In this document: positions 32,602 through 40,375 of the stretch, in pieces | Layout of the letters: each line of letters opens with the position of its first letter | Position numbering within the stretch: position 1 is the stretch's first letter | Program-made: the position numbers and the translations under genes | Source of the DNA: a virus | Virus record (IMG/VR): IMGVR_UViG_3300046006_001780 | Span: 1-40,654 of that record | Direction: 5' to 3' (one strand) | DNA length: 40,654 nt | Notes under the pieces: model-generated | What the model was told of the DNA's origin: nothing | Seen by the model: only the letters and a program-made list of their open reading frames with translations | The model's database searches: none

Positions 32602-33275
32602 GCCTTCCCCCCAATCTTGGAAATGATCGCGCCCAGGTCCGGCGCTTCCCATCCAGACAGCTTGCCGCTACGATCCTTGGCCAGCCACAAGCCATCGCTA
32701 TCGCACATCAGGGCACGCTGGGTCACACCCTCAGCATCGCGTTCGACACGCAGGGCCAGCACCTCATCGAAGAAATAAGGCAGGGCTTGGCCGGTCTTGT
32801 TACCGGGCATCGAGGGGCTGTAAAGCACCCGGCCCATCTCGTCTTGCGTCTTCTCCAGCTTGGCGGACATGTAGACGTGCTTGCCGGGCAGGTCGCGGAA
32901 TGCCCGAATGATGTCGGCCATCTGCTCTTGCATGGCACCGTAGGCCGCCCGAGGGTCTTTGTTCGCCTTCTTCTCGGTGTTCAGGCACACCTCGGCGATC
33001 TCGCTGATCGAGTCCAAGGCCACGGACTGGAACCCAGCGGCCTCTGCGCTGCTGGTCAGCCACATGTAGGCCTCGCGCAGATCATCCATCGACGCGATCT
33101 CGATGTAGGGCAGGTCAGCATCCTGAATGGACAGCAGGCCACCCTCGGCCGAAAGCACAATCGGCTGTGGCAGGGTCTTCACCAGCATGGTCTTACCCGC
33201 GCCAGCTTGGCCGTAAACCAACAGCTTTACCCCATTGGCAGACAAACTGCCGGTCGTCTTCAAATTGATAGCCAT
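32598..33275 (-). CDS. Sak4-like RecA-fold ATPase / single-strand annealing protein
   Basis: The 225-residue protein has Walker A GQAGAGKT (22-29) and Walker B SVALDS (84-89) on a compact RecA-like core, matching AAA_24/Sak4 phage proteins that promote single-strand annealing with an SSB partner. It is the first gene of the leftward operon, preceded by AAAAGGAGAG and the divergent control region. DUF669 and a PD-(D/E)XK nuclease follow, making a complete phage recombination set. Confidence 0.87.
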   Translation of the reverse strand: MAINLKTTGSLSANGVKLLVYGQAGAGKTMLVKTLPQPIVLSAEGGLLSIQDADLPYIEIASMDDLREAYMWLTSSAEAAGFQSVALDSISEIAEVCLNTEKKANKDPRAAYGAMQEQMADIIRAFRDLPGKHVYMSAKLEKTQDEMGRVLYSPSMPGNKTGQALPYFFDEVLALRVERDAEGVTQRALMCDSDGLWLAKDRSGKLSGWEAPDLGAIISKIGGKA

Positions 33276-33395
33276 TTTGGCTCTCCTTTTTGCACCACTG
33301 TCAGGGAATCTGTTTGTGGTGTGATCGAATCATAAACCATTTTTTAGGGTAAGATTCGCACATCAAAAGATTTTTTTTCAACAGGAGAAACCCAC
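33276..33395. promoter_or_regulatory. Divergent early control region
   Basis: This 120-base AT-rich gap separates the leftward recombination operon from the rightward HTH/primase genes. It contains an imperfect dyad GTG(AT)CGAATC (33321-33331) and GATTCGCAC (33353-33361) that could be an operator, and the leftward TTATGATTC (33327-33335), a -10-like 9-mer shared with 26580-26588. No good -35 hexamers are seen on either strand. The HTH product encoded next is a natural candidate to bind here. Confidence 0.5.
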
Positions 33396-33581
33396 ATGAT
33401 GACCCTTGAGCAAATACGCCACGCCCTCTATGACCGCATGCCCATGAAGGTGGCAGACGCAACCGGCATCCACTACAACACCATCCGCAAGGTGCGCGAT
33501 GATCCCAACGCAAACCCCACACACAAAGTCTTGCAGGCTCTTTCTGACTACCTGGAAAGCCGCAAGGTGACACATGGCTGA
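33396..33581 (+). CDS. Small HTH regulator (Cro/CI-like)
   Basis: The 61-residue protein is close to a bare helix-turn-helix: LEQIRHALYDRM, then MKVADATGIHYNTIRKVRDDP (about 16-36) with the A-x3-G turn and recognition helix, and a final helix HKVLQALSDYLESR. It is the first rightward early gene, next to a putative dyad operator, and could control the divergent promoters. GGAGAAACCCAC precedes ATG 33396; ATG 33399 is an alternative. It overlaps the primase start by eight bases. Confidence 0.85.
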   Translation: MMTLEQIRHALYDRMPMKVADATGIHYNTIRKVRDDPNANPTHKVLQALSDYLESRKVTHG

Positions 33582-35625
33582 CCTCTCCAACGTCCTCGGC
33601 GGCCCTTGGTCGCCGCCACCAGAGAAACTGCTTGCGCCACCAGAAGCGCAGCTTATTGATGCCATCAAAGCCGCAGGCCTTGAGCCGCCAGACCACATCG
33701 AGATGGATGGCAAGATTCACCGCTTCAAGTCCGGCACCAAGGGCACGCCAGGCATCGATAAGCCGGGCTGGTATCTGGTGTTTGGCGATGGCATCCCAGC
33801 CGGTCGCTTTGGCTGCTGGCGTGCAGGCATCGAGGTGACATGGCGTGCAGACGTTGGCCGCAAGCTCACCGAGTTTGAGGAAATGGCCCACGCCAGGCGA
33901 ATTAACGAGTCCAAGGTTTTGCGCGAAGCCGCCCAAGAGCGCCAGCACCAGGTGGCCAGCGAGACGGTGGAAAAAATCTGGCTCAGTGGCGGCGCAGCTC
34001 ACCCCGATCACCCCTACCTCAAGCGCAAGGGCATTCAGACCCACGGCGTGCGCATCACTGGGGACGGACGATTGATGGCCCCCCTCTACGATCAGGACGG
34101 CACCCTCAGCACCCTGCAATATATCGACGAGGACGGCGGCAAGCTCTACCACCCAGGCGGCAAGTCGGGCGGCAAATTCTGGATGGTAGGCTCACTGGAT
34201 GAGCCGGGCACGCTGTACGTTGCCGAGGGCTTCGCCACTGCGGCCACAATCCACGAAACCACCAACCGCCCCTGCATCGTTGCTTACAGCGCCAGCAGCC
34301 TCGTGCCGGTCATCGCCAGCCTGCGCGAGATGTACGGCGCAACCCAGGACATCGTTATCGTGGCAGACCATGACAAACACGGCGTCGGCCAACGCTACGC
34401 AGACCAAGCCAGCGCCAAGTACGGGGCCAAGGTCATCATGCCACCCATCGAAGGCATGGACGCCAACGACTACGCCCAGGCAGGGCACGATCTCATGGCG
34501 CTCTTGGTTCAGCAAACCGGATCAGCTGTGATCGATAAGCTCAAGGTCATCTTTGGCGATCAGCTGGGCAGCGACTACGAGGCACCAGACGAGCTGGTCG
34601 AAGGCCTCATGACTATTGGCAGCTCAGTCGTAGTCTACGGTGACAGCAACTCAGGCAAGACATTTTGGGCACTCTCAGTGGCCACAGCCATCGCCACGGG
34701 ATCGGACTGCTACGGCCTCAAGACCGACCCCGGCCTCGTTATCTACTTGGCCAGCGAAGCCCCCGGCAGCATCAGATCCAGGATGCAGGCCATCAAAAAG
34801 TATTACGGCTGTGACCTGGCTAACCTTGCAATGGTCCCGGTGCCCATGAACTTTTACAACGGCGACCAAGACGCCCATGACGTCATCGAACTGGTCAGGG
34901 CCATTGAAAAGATCAAAGGCCAGCGCGTTAGGCTCATCATTGGCGACACGCTGGCCAGAATGAGCGCAGGGGCCAACGAAAACAGCGGCGAGGACATGGG
35001 GCCAGTAATGGCCAGATTCGACCAGGTGGCCACGGCCACAGGTGCCGCCCTCATGATCATTCACCACAACGGAAAAGACGCCGCCAAGGGCGCACGGGGC
35101 TGGTCAGGCATCCGCGCCCACATCGACACCGAGATTGAGGTGGTGGAGAAAGAAGGCATCCGCTCAGTCACCGTCACCAAGCAACGCGAACTCCCCAGCA
35201 AAGGCGAAACCATCTATTTCAAGCTGGAGATCATCGAGATGGGCACCACCAAGTTTGGCAGCCCAGCCACCACCTGCGTGGCTGTTCCGGATGAGGAAGC
35301 TATTGCCACAAATCCACACAAAAAACCAACAAAGCATGACGAAAACATGCGTACCATTGAGCGATCATGGTGGGACAGCAAAGCCGAAATGCGTAATGGT
35401 TTTCCCTACATTAGCCGATCAGCCCTCAAAGACTTTTTGGTCAAAAACGGGTCTACTGAGCGAACAGCCAGGAACAAAACAGAGGCATCCAGGCCAGGAT
35501 CATTGATCCTGGAAATGCTCAATGCAGAGGTTTTGCAGGCTTTTGAACATGGCTGGATTTTCATCAATGACGCTCAAGTCAGCGCCATGATGATGCAAAA
35601 AAACGGGGGGAAATCTTGCCCCTAA
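33574..35625 (+). CDS. Primase-helicase (Toprim plus RecA-like helicase)
   Basis: The 683-residue replication protein joins two enzymes. Residues about 130-315 form a Toprim primase domain: E218 in VAEGFATA, D265 and D267 in ADHDKHG. Residues about 325-580 form a hexameric RepA/DnaB-like ATPase: Walker A GDSNSGKT (356-363), IYLASEAPGS, Walker B LIIGDTLARM and a HHNGKDAAKGARG segment. The C-terminal 80 residues look like a small DNA-binding domain. No DNA polymerase is encoded in the window, so host polymerase III is likely recruited. The iteron cluster at the gene's 3' end may be its origin. Confidence 0.88.
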   Translation: MADLSNVLGGPWSPPPEKLLAPPEAQLIDAIKAAGLEPPDHIEMDGKIHRFKSGTKGTPGIDKPGWYLVFGDGIPAGRFGCWRAGIEVTWRADVGRKLTEFEEMAHARRINESKVLREAAQERQHQVASETVEKIWLSGGAAHPDHPYLKRKGIQTHGVRITGDGRLMAPLYDQDGTLSTLQYIDEDGGKLYHPGGKSGGKFWMVGSLDEPGTLYVAEGFATAATIHETTNRPCIVAYSASSLVPVIASLREMYGATQDIVIVADHDKHGVGQRYADQASAKYGAKVIMPPIEGMDANDYAQAGHDLMALLVQQTGSAVIDKLKVIFGDQLGSDYEAPDELVEGLMTIGSSVVVYGDSNSGKTFWALSVATAIATGSDCYGLKTDPGLVIYLASEAPGSIRSRMQAIKKYYGCDLANLAMVPVPMNFYNGDQDAHDVIELVRAIEKIKGQRVRLIIGDTLARMSAGANENSGEDMGPVMARFDQVATATGAALMIIHHNGKDAAKGARGWSGIRAHIDTEIEVVEKEGIRSVTVTKQRELPSKGETIYFKLEIIEMGTTKFGSPATTCVAVPDEEAIATNPHKKPTKHDENMRTIERSWWDSKAEMRNGFPYISRSALKDFLVKNGSTERTARNKTEASRPGSLILEMLNAEVLQAFEHGWIFINDAQVSAMMMQKNGGKSCP

Positions 35626-35667
35626 TGCCCCTCGCTGCCCCTAGGGGTAAAAGGGGCAAAAGGGGCA
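35617..35667. repeat. Symmetric iteron array (3x TGCCCCT, 3x inverted)
   Basis: Three TGCCCCT units (35617-35623, 35626-35632, 35636-35642) run with 9-10 base period straight into three inverted units AGGGGTA (35643-35649), AGGGGCA (35652-35658) and AGGGGCA (35661-35667). The axis is between 35642 and 35643. The first unit overlaps the primase-helicase stop. Such ordered arrays are typical of initiator binding sites; the RNA would also fold strongly. Confidence 0.75.
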
Positions 35668-35681
35668 AAAGCCCGGAAATA

Positions 35682-35726
35682 TGCCCCTCCCCTCCCCTTC
35701 CCCTTATAGGGAAGGGGAAAGGGGCA
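35682..35726. repeat. Nested GC-rich palindrome next to iteron array
   Basis: The same unit TGCCCCT (35682-35688) pairs with AGGGGCA (35720-35726) outside an inner perfect stem CCCCTTCCC (35694-35702) / GGGAAGGGG (35709-35717) with loop CTTATA. One strand is almost pure pyrimidine over about 20 bases. With the adjacent array this makes a likely replication origin or strong regulatory stem; no T-tract follows, so it is not a simple terminator. Confidence 0.7.
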
Positions 35727-35782
35727 ACCGGGATGCGGCGAAAAAAGGCAGATTATTCACATCAATGTAAGGAATCACTAAC

Positions 35783-36019
35783 ATGACAACTGAAACCAAA
35801 AAGTTTTTTCACACCATCAGTCAAACCAGCCAAATCGAAAAGCAGGGCATGGTTTTGAGTCGCGATCCAAAACGAATGACAGTCCATGTTGAGTTCTTTT
35901 CATGGATGACTGGCGAGCCCAACGGCCAGCAGACTTTCGACGAGGCAGACACCGTGACCTGGCGCTTTTACGAATCCAAGGCAGCATGGAACCATGCCGG
36001 TGATAAGGTGTTCGCATGA
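35783..36019 (+). CDS. Hypothetical 78-residue protein
   Basis: The product starts MTTETKKFFHTISQTSQIEKQ and contains FFSWMTGEPNGQQTFDEADTV followed by a WRFYESKAAWNHAGDK end. It looks like a small mixed beta protein; no family recognised. The stop overlaps the next ATG. It lies 57 bases after the origin-like palindrome. Confidence 0.68.
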   Translation: MTTETKKFFHTISQTSQIEKQGMVLSRDPKRMTVHVEFFSWMTGEPNGQQTFDEADTVTWRFYESKAAWNHAGDKVFA

Positions 36020-36303
36020 CCAGCACCAACGTCAACGAAATGCTCGCAGGCCGCGAGGCCAGGTACGGCAGCTTTGAAGGCCACGCCGAGATCAGCCAAC
36101 AGCTCAAGGGCGTGATCCTGAAATACGAAGCCAAGCGCGGATGCGATCTCGACCAAGACCAGCGCGAAGCCCTTGAAATGATCGCCCACAAAATCGCACG
36201 AATTCTGAATGGCGATCCGAACTATGCCGACAACTGGATTGACGTTGCGGGCTATGCCACCTTGGTAGCGAACCGACTGGAAAAAGAGGACAATCAATCA
36301 TGA
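36016..36303 (+). CDS. DUF6378-like phage protein
   Basis: The 95-residue helical protein has GREARYGSFEGHAEISQQLK (12-31), LDQDQREALEMIAHKIARIL and NGDPNYADNWIDVAGYATL. The YG-x-F..A pattern followed by AL-x-M-x3-KIARI and DNW-x-D-x-AGYA is seen in a widespread family of phage proteins usually labelled DUF6378, of unknown activity. Residues 60-95 recur at window start because the assembly wraps. Its stop overlaps the first gene of either packaging cassette. Confidence 0.8.
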   Translation: MTSTNVNEMLAGREARYGSFEGHAEISQQLKGVILKYEAKRGCDLDQDQREALEMIAHKIARILNGDPNYADNWIDVAGYATLVANRLEKEDNQS

Positions 36304-36319
36304 CCACAAAATCACACAA
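36193..36319. repeat. 127-bp exact repeat, copy 2
   Basis: Identical to bases 1-127. After base 36319 the sequence departs into packaging cassette B instead of cassette A. Confidence 0.95.
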
Positions 36320-36806
36320 AACGAAAGCGCCAGCAAAGTCCACAAAGCCAGGCAGCGAAGAACGCGCCAAGGTCAGCGCATTGGTGTTGGAAGGTATGCG
36401 CAGTGGCTTGAGTGCGTTCAAGGCTTGTGAGGCCGCTGAAGTGCCTCAGACAACCTTCCTGCGCTGGTGCGACGATGACGCGACACTGGCGGAGAATTAC
36501 GTGCGTGCGCGCGAGGCGTTGATTGAGAAGATGGCCACCGAGTTGTTGGAGATCGCAGACACCCCTGTTGGCAGCACTGACAGCGGGGCGACAGACACGG
36601 GCGCTGTGCAAAAGCAACGCCTGCAAGTGGACACCCGCAAGTGGCTATTGTCCAAGCTGGCCCCCAAGAAATACGGCGACAAGCTGGAAGTGTCTGGGGA
36701 CAAAGAAAATCCATTGCACGTAAAACAGACAATTGATGCCAGCAAATTGTCAACAGATGTTTTGGCACAAATCATGGCCGCAAAAGATGCAACTGACGCA
36801 AGCTGA
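36300..36806 (+). CDS. Terminase small subunit, cassette B (Sf6-like)
   Basis: The 168-residue protein has an N-terminal helix-turn-helix (ALVLEGMRSGLSAFKACEAA and VPQTTFLRWCDDDATLAENY, about 27-67), a central helix and the phrase RKWLLSKLAPKKYGDKLEVSG (near 118-138) that is characteristic of Sf6/Terminase_2-like small subunits. It recognises phage DNA for packaging. It shares only its first six codons with the ParB-like gene at 108 and has no resemblance to the TerS at 1307. It overlaps TerL by 20 bases. Confidence 0.88.
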   Translation: MTTKSHKTKAPAKSTKPGSEERAKVSALVLEGMRSGLSAFKACEAAEVPQTTFLRWCDDDATLAENYVRAREALIEKMATELLEIADTPVGSTDSGATDTGAVQKQRLQVDTRKWLLSKLAPKKYGDKLEVSGDKENPLHVKQTIDASKLSTDVLAQIMAAKDATDAS

Positions 36807-38270
36807 CCTGCTGGCCATTGAGCGCGAGCTGTGCAGGAGAAACCTGGCCGAGTTTGCTAAGCGAGCTTGGCGCGTGCTTGAACCGGCTGCCGAGCTGAAG
36901 TGGGGATGGGCGCTGGACGCCATCTGCCTGCACTTGGAGGCCGTGACCAAGGGTGACATCACCCGCCTTCTGATGAACGTGCCACCAGGGTCCATGAAGT
37001 CCCTGCTGACCGGCGTGATCTGGCCAGCATGGGAATGGGGGCCAAGAAACCTGCCCGAGATGCGCTTTGTCGGAACTGCCCACGAAGAACAACTGGCTAT
37101 CCGAGATAGTCGACGCTGCCGAGATCTGATCAAGTCAGAGTGGTTTCAAAAGCTCTGGCCTCTTGACCTGCTGGCCGACTTAGACGGGAAGCGCGAGTTC
37201 GGAAACACCAGTAAGGGCGTGCGCCAAGCTCGTTCATTCACCAGCATGACCGGCGTTCGTGGCGACAGGGTGATTTTGGATGACCCGATCAGCGCCGACA
37301 ATGCCAACAGCACAGCAAAGCTGGAAGCCGCACGGGTTGCCTTCACCGAAACCCTGCCAACCCGAGTCAACTCCGACAAGTCTGCCATTGTGGTAATCAT
37401 GCAACGCCTCAACGAGAAAGACATCTCCGGCGTCATCAAGGAGATGGGCCTGCCTTACACTCATCTGTGCATCCCGATGCGCTTTGAGGCAGCCTTTCGC
37501 TGCACCACCAGCATAGGCTGGACAGATCCGCGCACTCATGATGGTGAATTGATGTTCCCCGAGCGTTTCGGCGAGGCCCAGGTGGCCGAACTGGAGAAAA
37601 CATTGGGCACCTACGGAACAGCCGGACAGCTTCAGCAACGGCCAGCACCCCGAGGCGGCGGCATCATCAACACCGAATGGTTCAAGTACTGGTCAAGCAT
37701 TCCTCAGCTTGAGTTCCGCTTTCTGACCGTGGACACAGCGCAAAAAACAGCCGACCACAACGACTGGACGGTGTTGCAGTGCTGGGCACGCTCGACTGTT
37801 GGTCAAGCCGTGAAGCTCGATCAGATTCGAGGCAAGTGGGAGGCTCCAGAGCTGCTGGTGCAGGCCAGGGCTTTTTGGCTAAAGCACCTGAACGACCAGC
37901 GCCCCGTGGCCCTAGGCTCTGTCATGCGCGGCATGTACGTCGAAGACAAGGTGTCTGGCACAGGCTTGATCCAGACCTTCCGGCGCGAGGGAATCCCCGT
38001 GGTGGCCGTGCAGCGCAACAAGGACAAAATCAGCCGAGGCTATGACGCAGCCCCGTTCATCGAGACTGGCAACGTCCTGTTGCCGAACGATGCGCCATGG
38101 CTGTCCGACTTTCTGGCCGAGGTGGCCGCTTTCCCTTCTGGTGCTCACGATGACCAACTCGACCCCATGTTTGACGCAATCAATTTGGTACAAAGAATGC
38201 CAGCCAATAGACAGCAAACAGTCATCCCATTGCCAAATGTAAAAAAGTGGTGATTTTTTAAGCGCGGTGA
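36320..38270 (+). other. Packaging cassette B (Sf6-like TerS, TIGR01630-type TerL)
   Basis: This block replaces cassette A at the same genomic position. It lacks the ParB-like and Mom-like genes, so the interval is about 0.9 kb shorter. After the TerL stop it carries an extra TTTTTTAAGCGCGGTGA-type spacer before the common sequence resumes at the GACAATCGCACA element. Confidence 0.8.
36787..38253 (+). CDS. Terminase large subunit, cassette B (TIGR01630/Terminase_6C type)
   Basis: The 488-residue motor protein has a deviant Walker A VPPGSMKS (65-72), Walker B VILDDP (162-167) and nuclease acids D316 (TVDTA), D387 (VEDKVSG) and D455/D456 (HDDQLD). It is a different family from the TerL at 1740: other motifs, other length, no visible similarity apart from the last eight residues PLPNVKKW, which are identical. 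ATG 36787 is chosen since the reading opens with MQLTQADLLAIE; the in-frame start at 36733 would overlap TerS by 74 bases. Confidence 0.92.
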   Translation: MQLTQADLLAIERELCRRNLAEFAKRAWRVLEPAAELKWGWALDAICLHLEAVTKGDITRLLMNVPPGSMKSLLTGVIWPAWEWGPRNLPEMRFVGTAHEEQLAIRDSRRCRDLIKSEWFQKLWPLDLLADLDGKREFGNTSKGVRQARSFTSMTGVRGDRVILDDPISADNANSTAKLEAARVAFTETLPTRVNSDKSAIVVIMQRLNEKDISGVIKEMGLPYTHLCIPMRFEAAFRCTTSIGWTDPRTHDGELMFPERFGEAQVAELEKTLGTYGTAGQLQQRPAPRGGGIINTEWFKYWSSIPQLEFRFLTVDTAQKTADHNDWTVLQCWARSTVGQAVKLDQIRGKWEAPELLVQARAFWLKHLNDQRPVALGSVMRGMYVEDKVSGTGLIQTFRREGIPVVAVQRNKDKISRGYDAAPFIETGNVLLPNDAPWLSDFLAEVAAFPSGAHDDQLDPMFDAINLVQRMPANRQQTVIPLPNVKKW

Positions 38271-38282
38271 GACAATCGCACA
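38271..38282 (+). repeat. GACAATCGCACA element, left of portal copy 2
   Basis: Same 12 bases as at 2967-2978. Here it begins 18 bases further from the TerL stop, so it marks the right seam of cassette exchange. Confidence 0.7.
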
Positions 38283-38302
38283 ATTTACAAGGACGCCCAC
38301 TT

Positions 38303-40375
38303 ATGGCCCGACCCTCCAACGACCAACGCTTGGCCAACCTGCACACCGAGGCCCTCGCGCAATTCGATGACGTGCAAAGCGCCCTGCGCGACGAGCGCCT
38401 GCAATGCCTTCAAGACCGGCGCTTTTACAGCCTCTCCGGCAGCCAGTGGGAAGGCCCACTGTGGGATCAGTACGAGAACAAGCCAAAGTTCGAGGTCAAC
38501 AAGGTGATGCTGGCCGTGATCCGCATCATAAATGAATATAGAAACAATCGTATTACTGTTGATTACGTGTCCAAGGACGGCCAGGAAAATGACAAACTGG
38601 CCGAAGTCTGCGATGGCCTCTACCGTGCAGACGAGCAAGCATCCGTGGCTGACGAGGCCTACGACAATGCCTTTGAAGAAGCAGTCGGGGGCGGCATTGG
38701 AGCCTGGCGTTTGCGCACTGTCTACGAGGACGAGGAAAACGACGAGGACGACCGCCAGCGCATCAGGATCGAACCCATCTTTGACGCCGACAGCTCAGTG
38801 TTCTTTGACCTCGGGGCCAAGCGCCAAGACAAGAGTGACGCCAAGTTCTGCTTTGTCGTCACCAGCATGACCCGCCAGGCCTACAAAGACACCTGGGGCG
38901 ATGACCCATCCGACTGGCCCAAGATCATCCACCAGTACGAGTTCGACTGGTGCACGCCCGATGTGGTCTACGTGGCCGAATACTTCAAGGTTGAGGAAAA
39001 GACCGAGACCATCCGCATCTTCCAAGCCATCGACGGCACCGAGGAACGCTACACCCCCGCAGACTTTGCAGCCGACGAGACCCTCGAAGAAACCTTGCGT
39101 GCCATCGGCACCGTCGAGGTCCGGCAAAAGCGCGTCAAGCGCAAGCGCGTTCGCAAGTACATCATGTCCGGTGGCCGCGTGCTGGAAGACGCCGGTTACA
39201 TCGCAGGCAAGTGCATTCCCATCGTGGTGGTCTACGGCAAGCGCTGGTTTGTCGATAACGTCGAGCGTTGCATGGGCCACGTGCGCTTGGCCAAGGACGC
39301 CCAGCGCCTCAAAAACATGCAGCTCTCCAAGCTGGGCGAGATCAGCGCCCTGTCGAGCGTCGAGAAGCCCATCCTGACCCCTGAGCAAGTCGCAGGCCAC
39401 CAGGTCATGTGGTCCGAAGACAACCTCAAGGACTACCCGTACCTGCTCATCAACCCCATCACCGACCAAAACGGCAATCAGGCCGTCAGCGGCCCGGTCG
39501 CCTACACCCGCGCCCCCAACATCCCCCCGGCAATGGCCGCGCTCTTGCAGATCACCGAAACCGACATGCAGGACATCTTGGGCAACCCCCAAGGCGCAGA
39601 CAAGATGATCAGCGGCATGTCCGGCAAAGCCGTCGAGATGATCCAGACCCGCGTGGACATGCAGGCCTTCATCTACATGTCCAACTTCGCCAAAGGAATG
39701 AAACGCTGCGGCGAGATCTGGCTCTCAATGGCCAAGGAAATCTACACCGAAGAAAAGCGCAAAATGAAGACCATCGCCGCCGATGGCCAAGCTGGCACCG
39801 TCGAGCTCATGCGCCCCACCATCGACCAAGAGACCGGAGCTGTGGTGCTCGAAAACGACCTCTCCAGCGCCACCTTTGACGTGGTGTCCGAGGTCGGCCC
39901 GTCCAGCACCAGCCGCCGAGACGCCACCGTCAGGGCCATCACCGGCATGCTCCAGATGACCACCGACCCAGAAACCGCCCAGGTGCTCACGGCAGCCGCC
40001 ATGATGAACATGGAAGGTGAGGGCTTGTCCGACCTCAACGCCCACTTTCGCAAGAAGCTGCTCCGCATGGGCGTTATCAAGCCCACCGACGACGAAGCCC
40101 AGCAACTCATGGCCGAGATGCAAGGCCAGCCGCAAGACCCCAACGCCATGTACTTGCAAGCCGCAGCCGAAGAAGCCACAGCCAAAGCCGCCCAGGCCCG
40201 TGCCAACACCGTCAAGACCGTGGCCGATGCCGAACTCAGTCGCGCCAAGACCATCGAGACCCTGAGCACCGTGGACATGGACTCTCAAGACCACGCCCTC
40301 AACCTGGCCCAGCAAATCGGCGGCATGGTCCAACAACAAACACAGCCTGTTGTCAATCAACCCACAATTGAGTGA
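38303..40375 (+). CDS. P22-like portal protein (copy 2)
   Basis: The 690-residue portal is almost identical to the one at 2999. The changes are I4P, T to S near residue 26, T to S in DDP(T/S)DW, V to I in CIP(V/I)VVV, V to A in NQ(V/A)VSG, V to I in KM(V/I)SG and E to Q in AQ(E/Q)LMAE. Strong conservation against synonymous drift shows selection on the protein in both variants, although each is served by a different terminase. ATG 38303 aligns with the start of copy 1; an in-frame upstream start at 38267 is not conserved. Confidence 0.93.
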   Translation: MARPSNDQRLANLHTEALAQFDDVQSALRDERLQCLQDRRFYSLSGSQWEGPLWDQYENKPKFEVNKVMLAVIRIINEYRNNRITVDYVSKDGQENDKLAEVCDGLYRADEQASVADEAYDNAFEEAVGGGIGAWRLRTVYEDEENDEDDRQRIRIEPIFDADSSVFFDLGAKRQDKSDAKFCFVVTSMTRQAYKDTWGDDPSDWPKIIHQYEFDWCTPDVVYVAEYFKVEEKTETIRIFQAIDGTEERYTPADFAADETLEETLRAIGTVEVRQKRVKRKRVRKYIMSGGRVLEDAGYIAGKCIPIVVVYGKRWFVDNVERCMGHVRLAKDAQRLKNMQLSKLGEISALSSVEKPILTPEQVAGHQVMWSEDNLKDYPYLLINPITDQNGNQAVSGPVAYTRAPNIPPAMAALLQITETDMQDILGNPQGADKMISGMSGKAVEMIQTRVDMQAFIYMSNFAKGMKRCGEIWLSMAKEIYTEEKRKMKTIAADGQAGTVELMRPTIDQETGAVVLENDLSSATFDVVSEVGPSSTSRRDATVRAITGMLQMTTDPETAQVLTAAAMMNMEGEGLSDLNAHFRKKLLRMGVIKPTDDEAQQLMAEMQGQPQDPNAMYLQAAAEEATAKAAQARANTVKTVADAELSRAKTIETLSTVDMDSQDHALNLAQQIGGMVQQQTQPVVNQPTIE

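Noticed and set aside
35617-35726. Simple transcription terminator after the primase-helicase gene
   Set aside because: Strong stems exist but no T-tract follows, and the ordered iterons are not needed for a terminator; an origin or regulatory element is more fitting.
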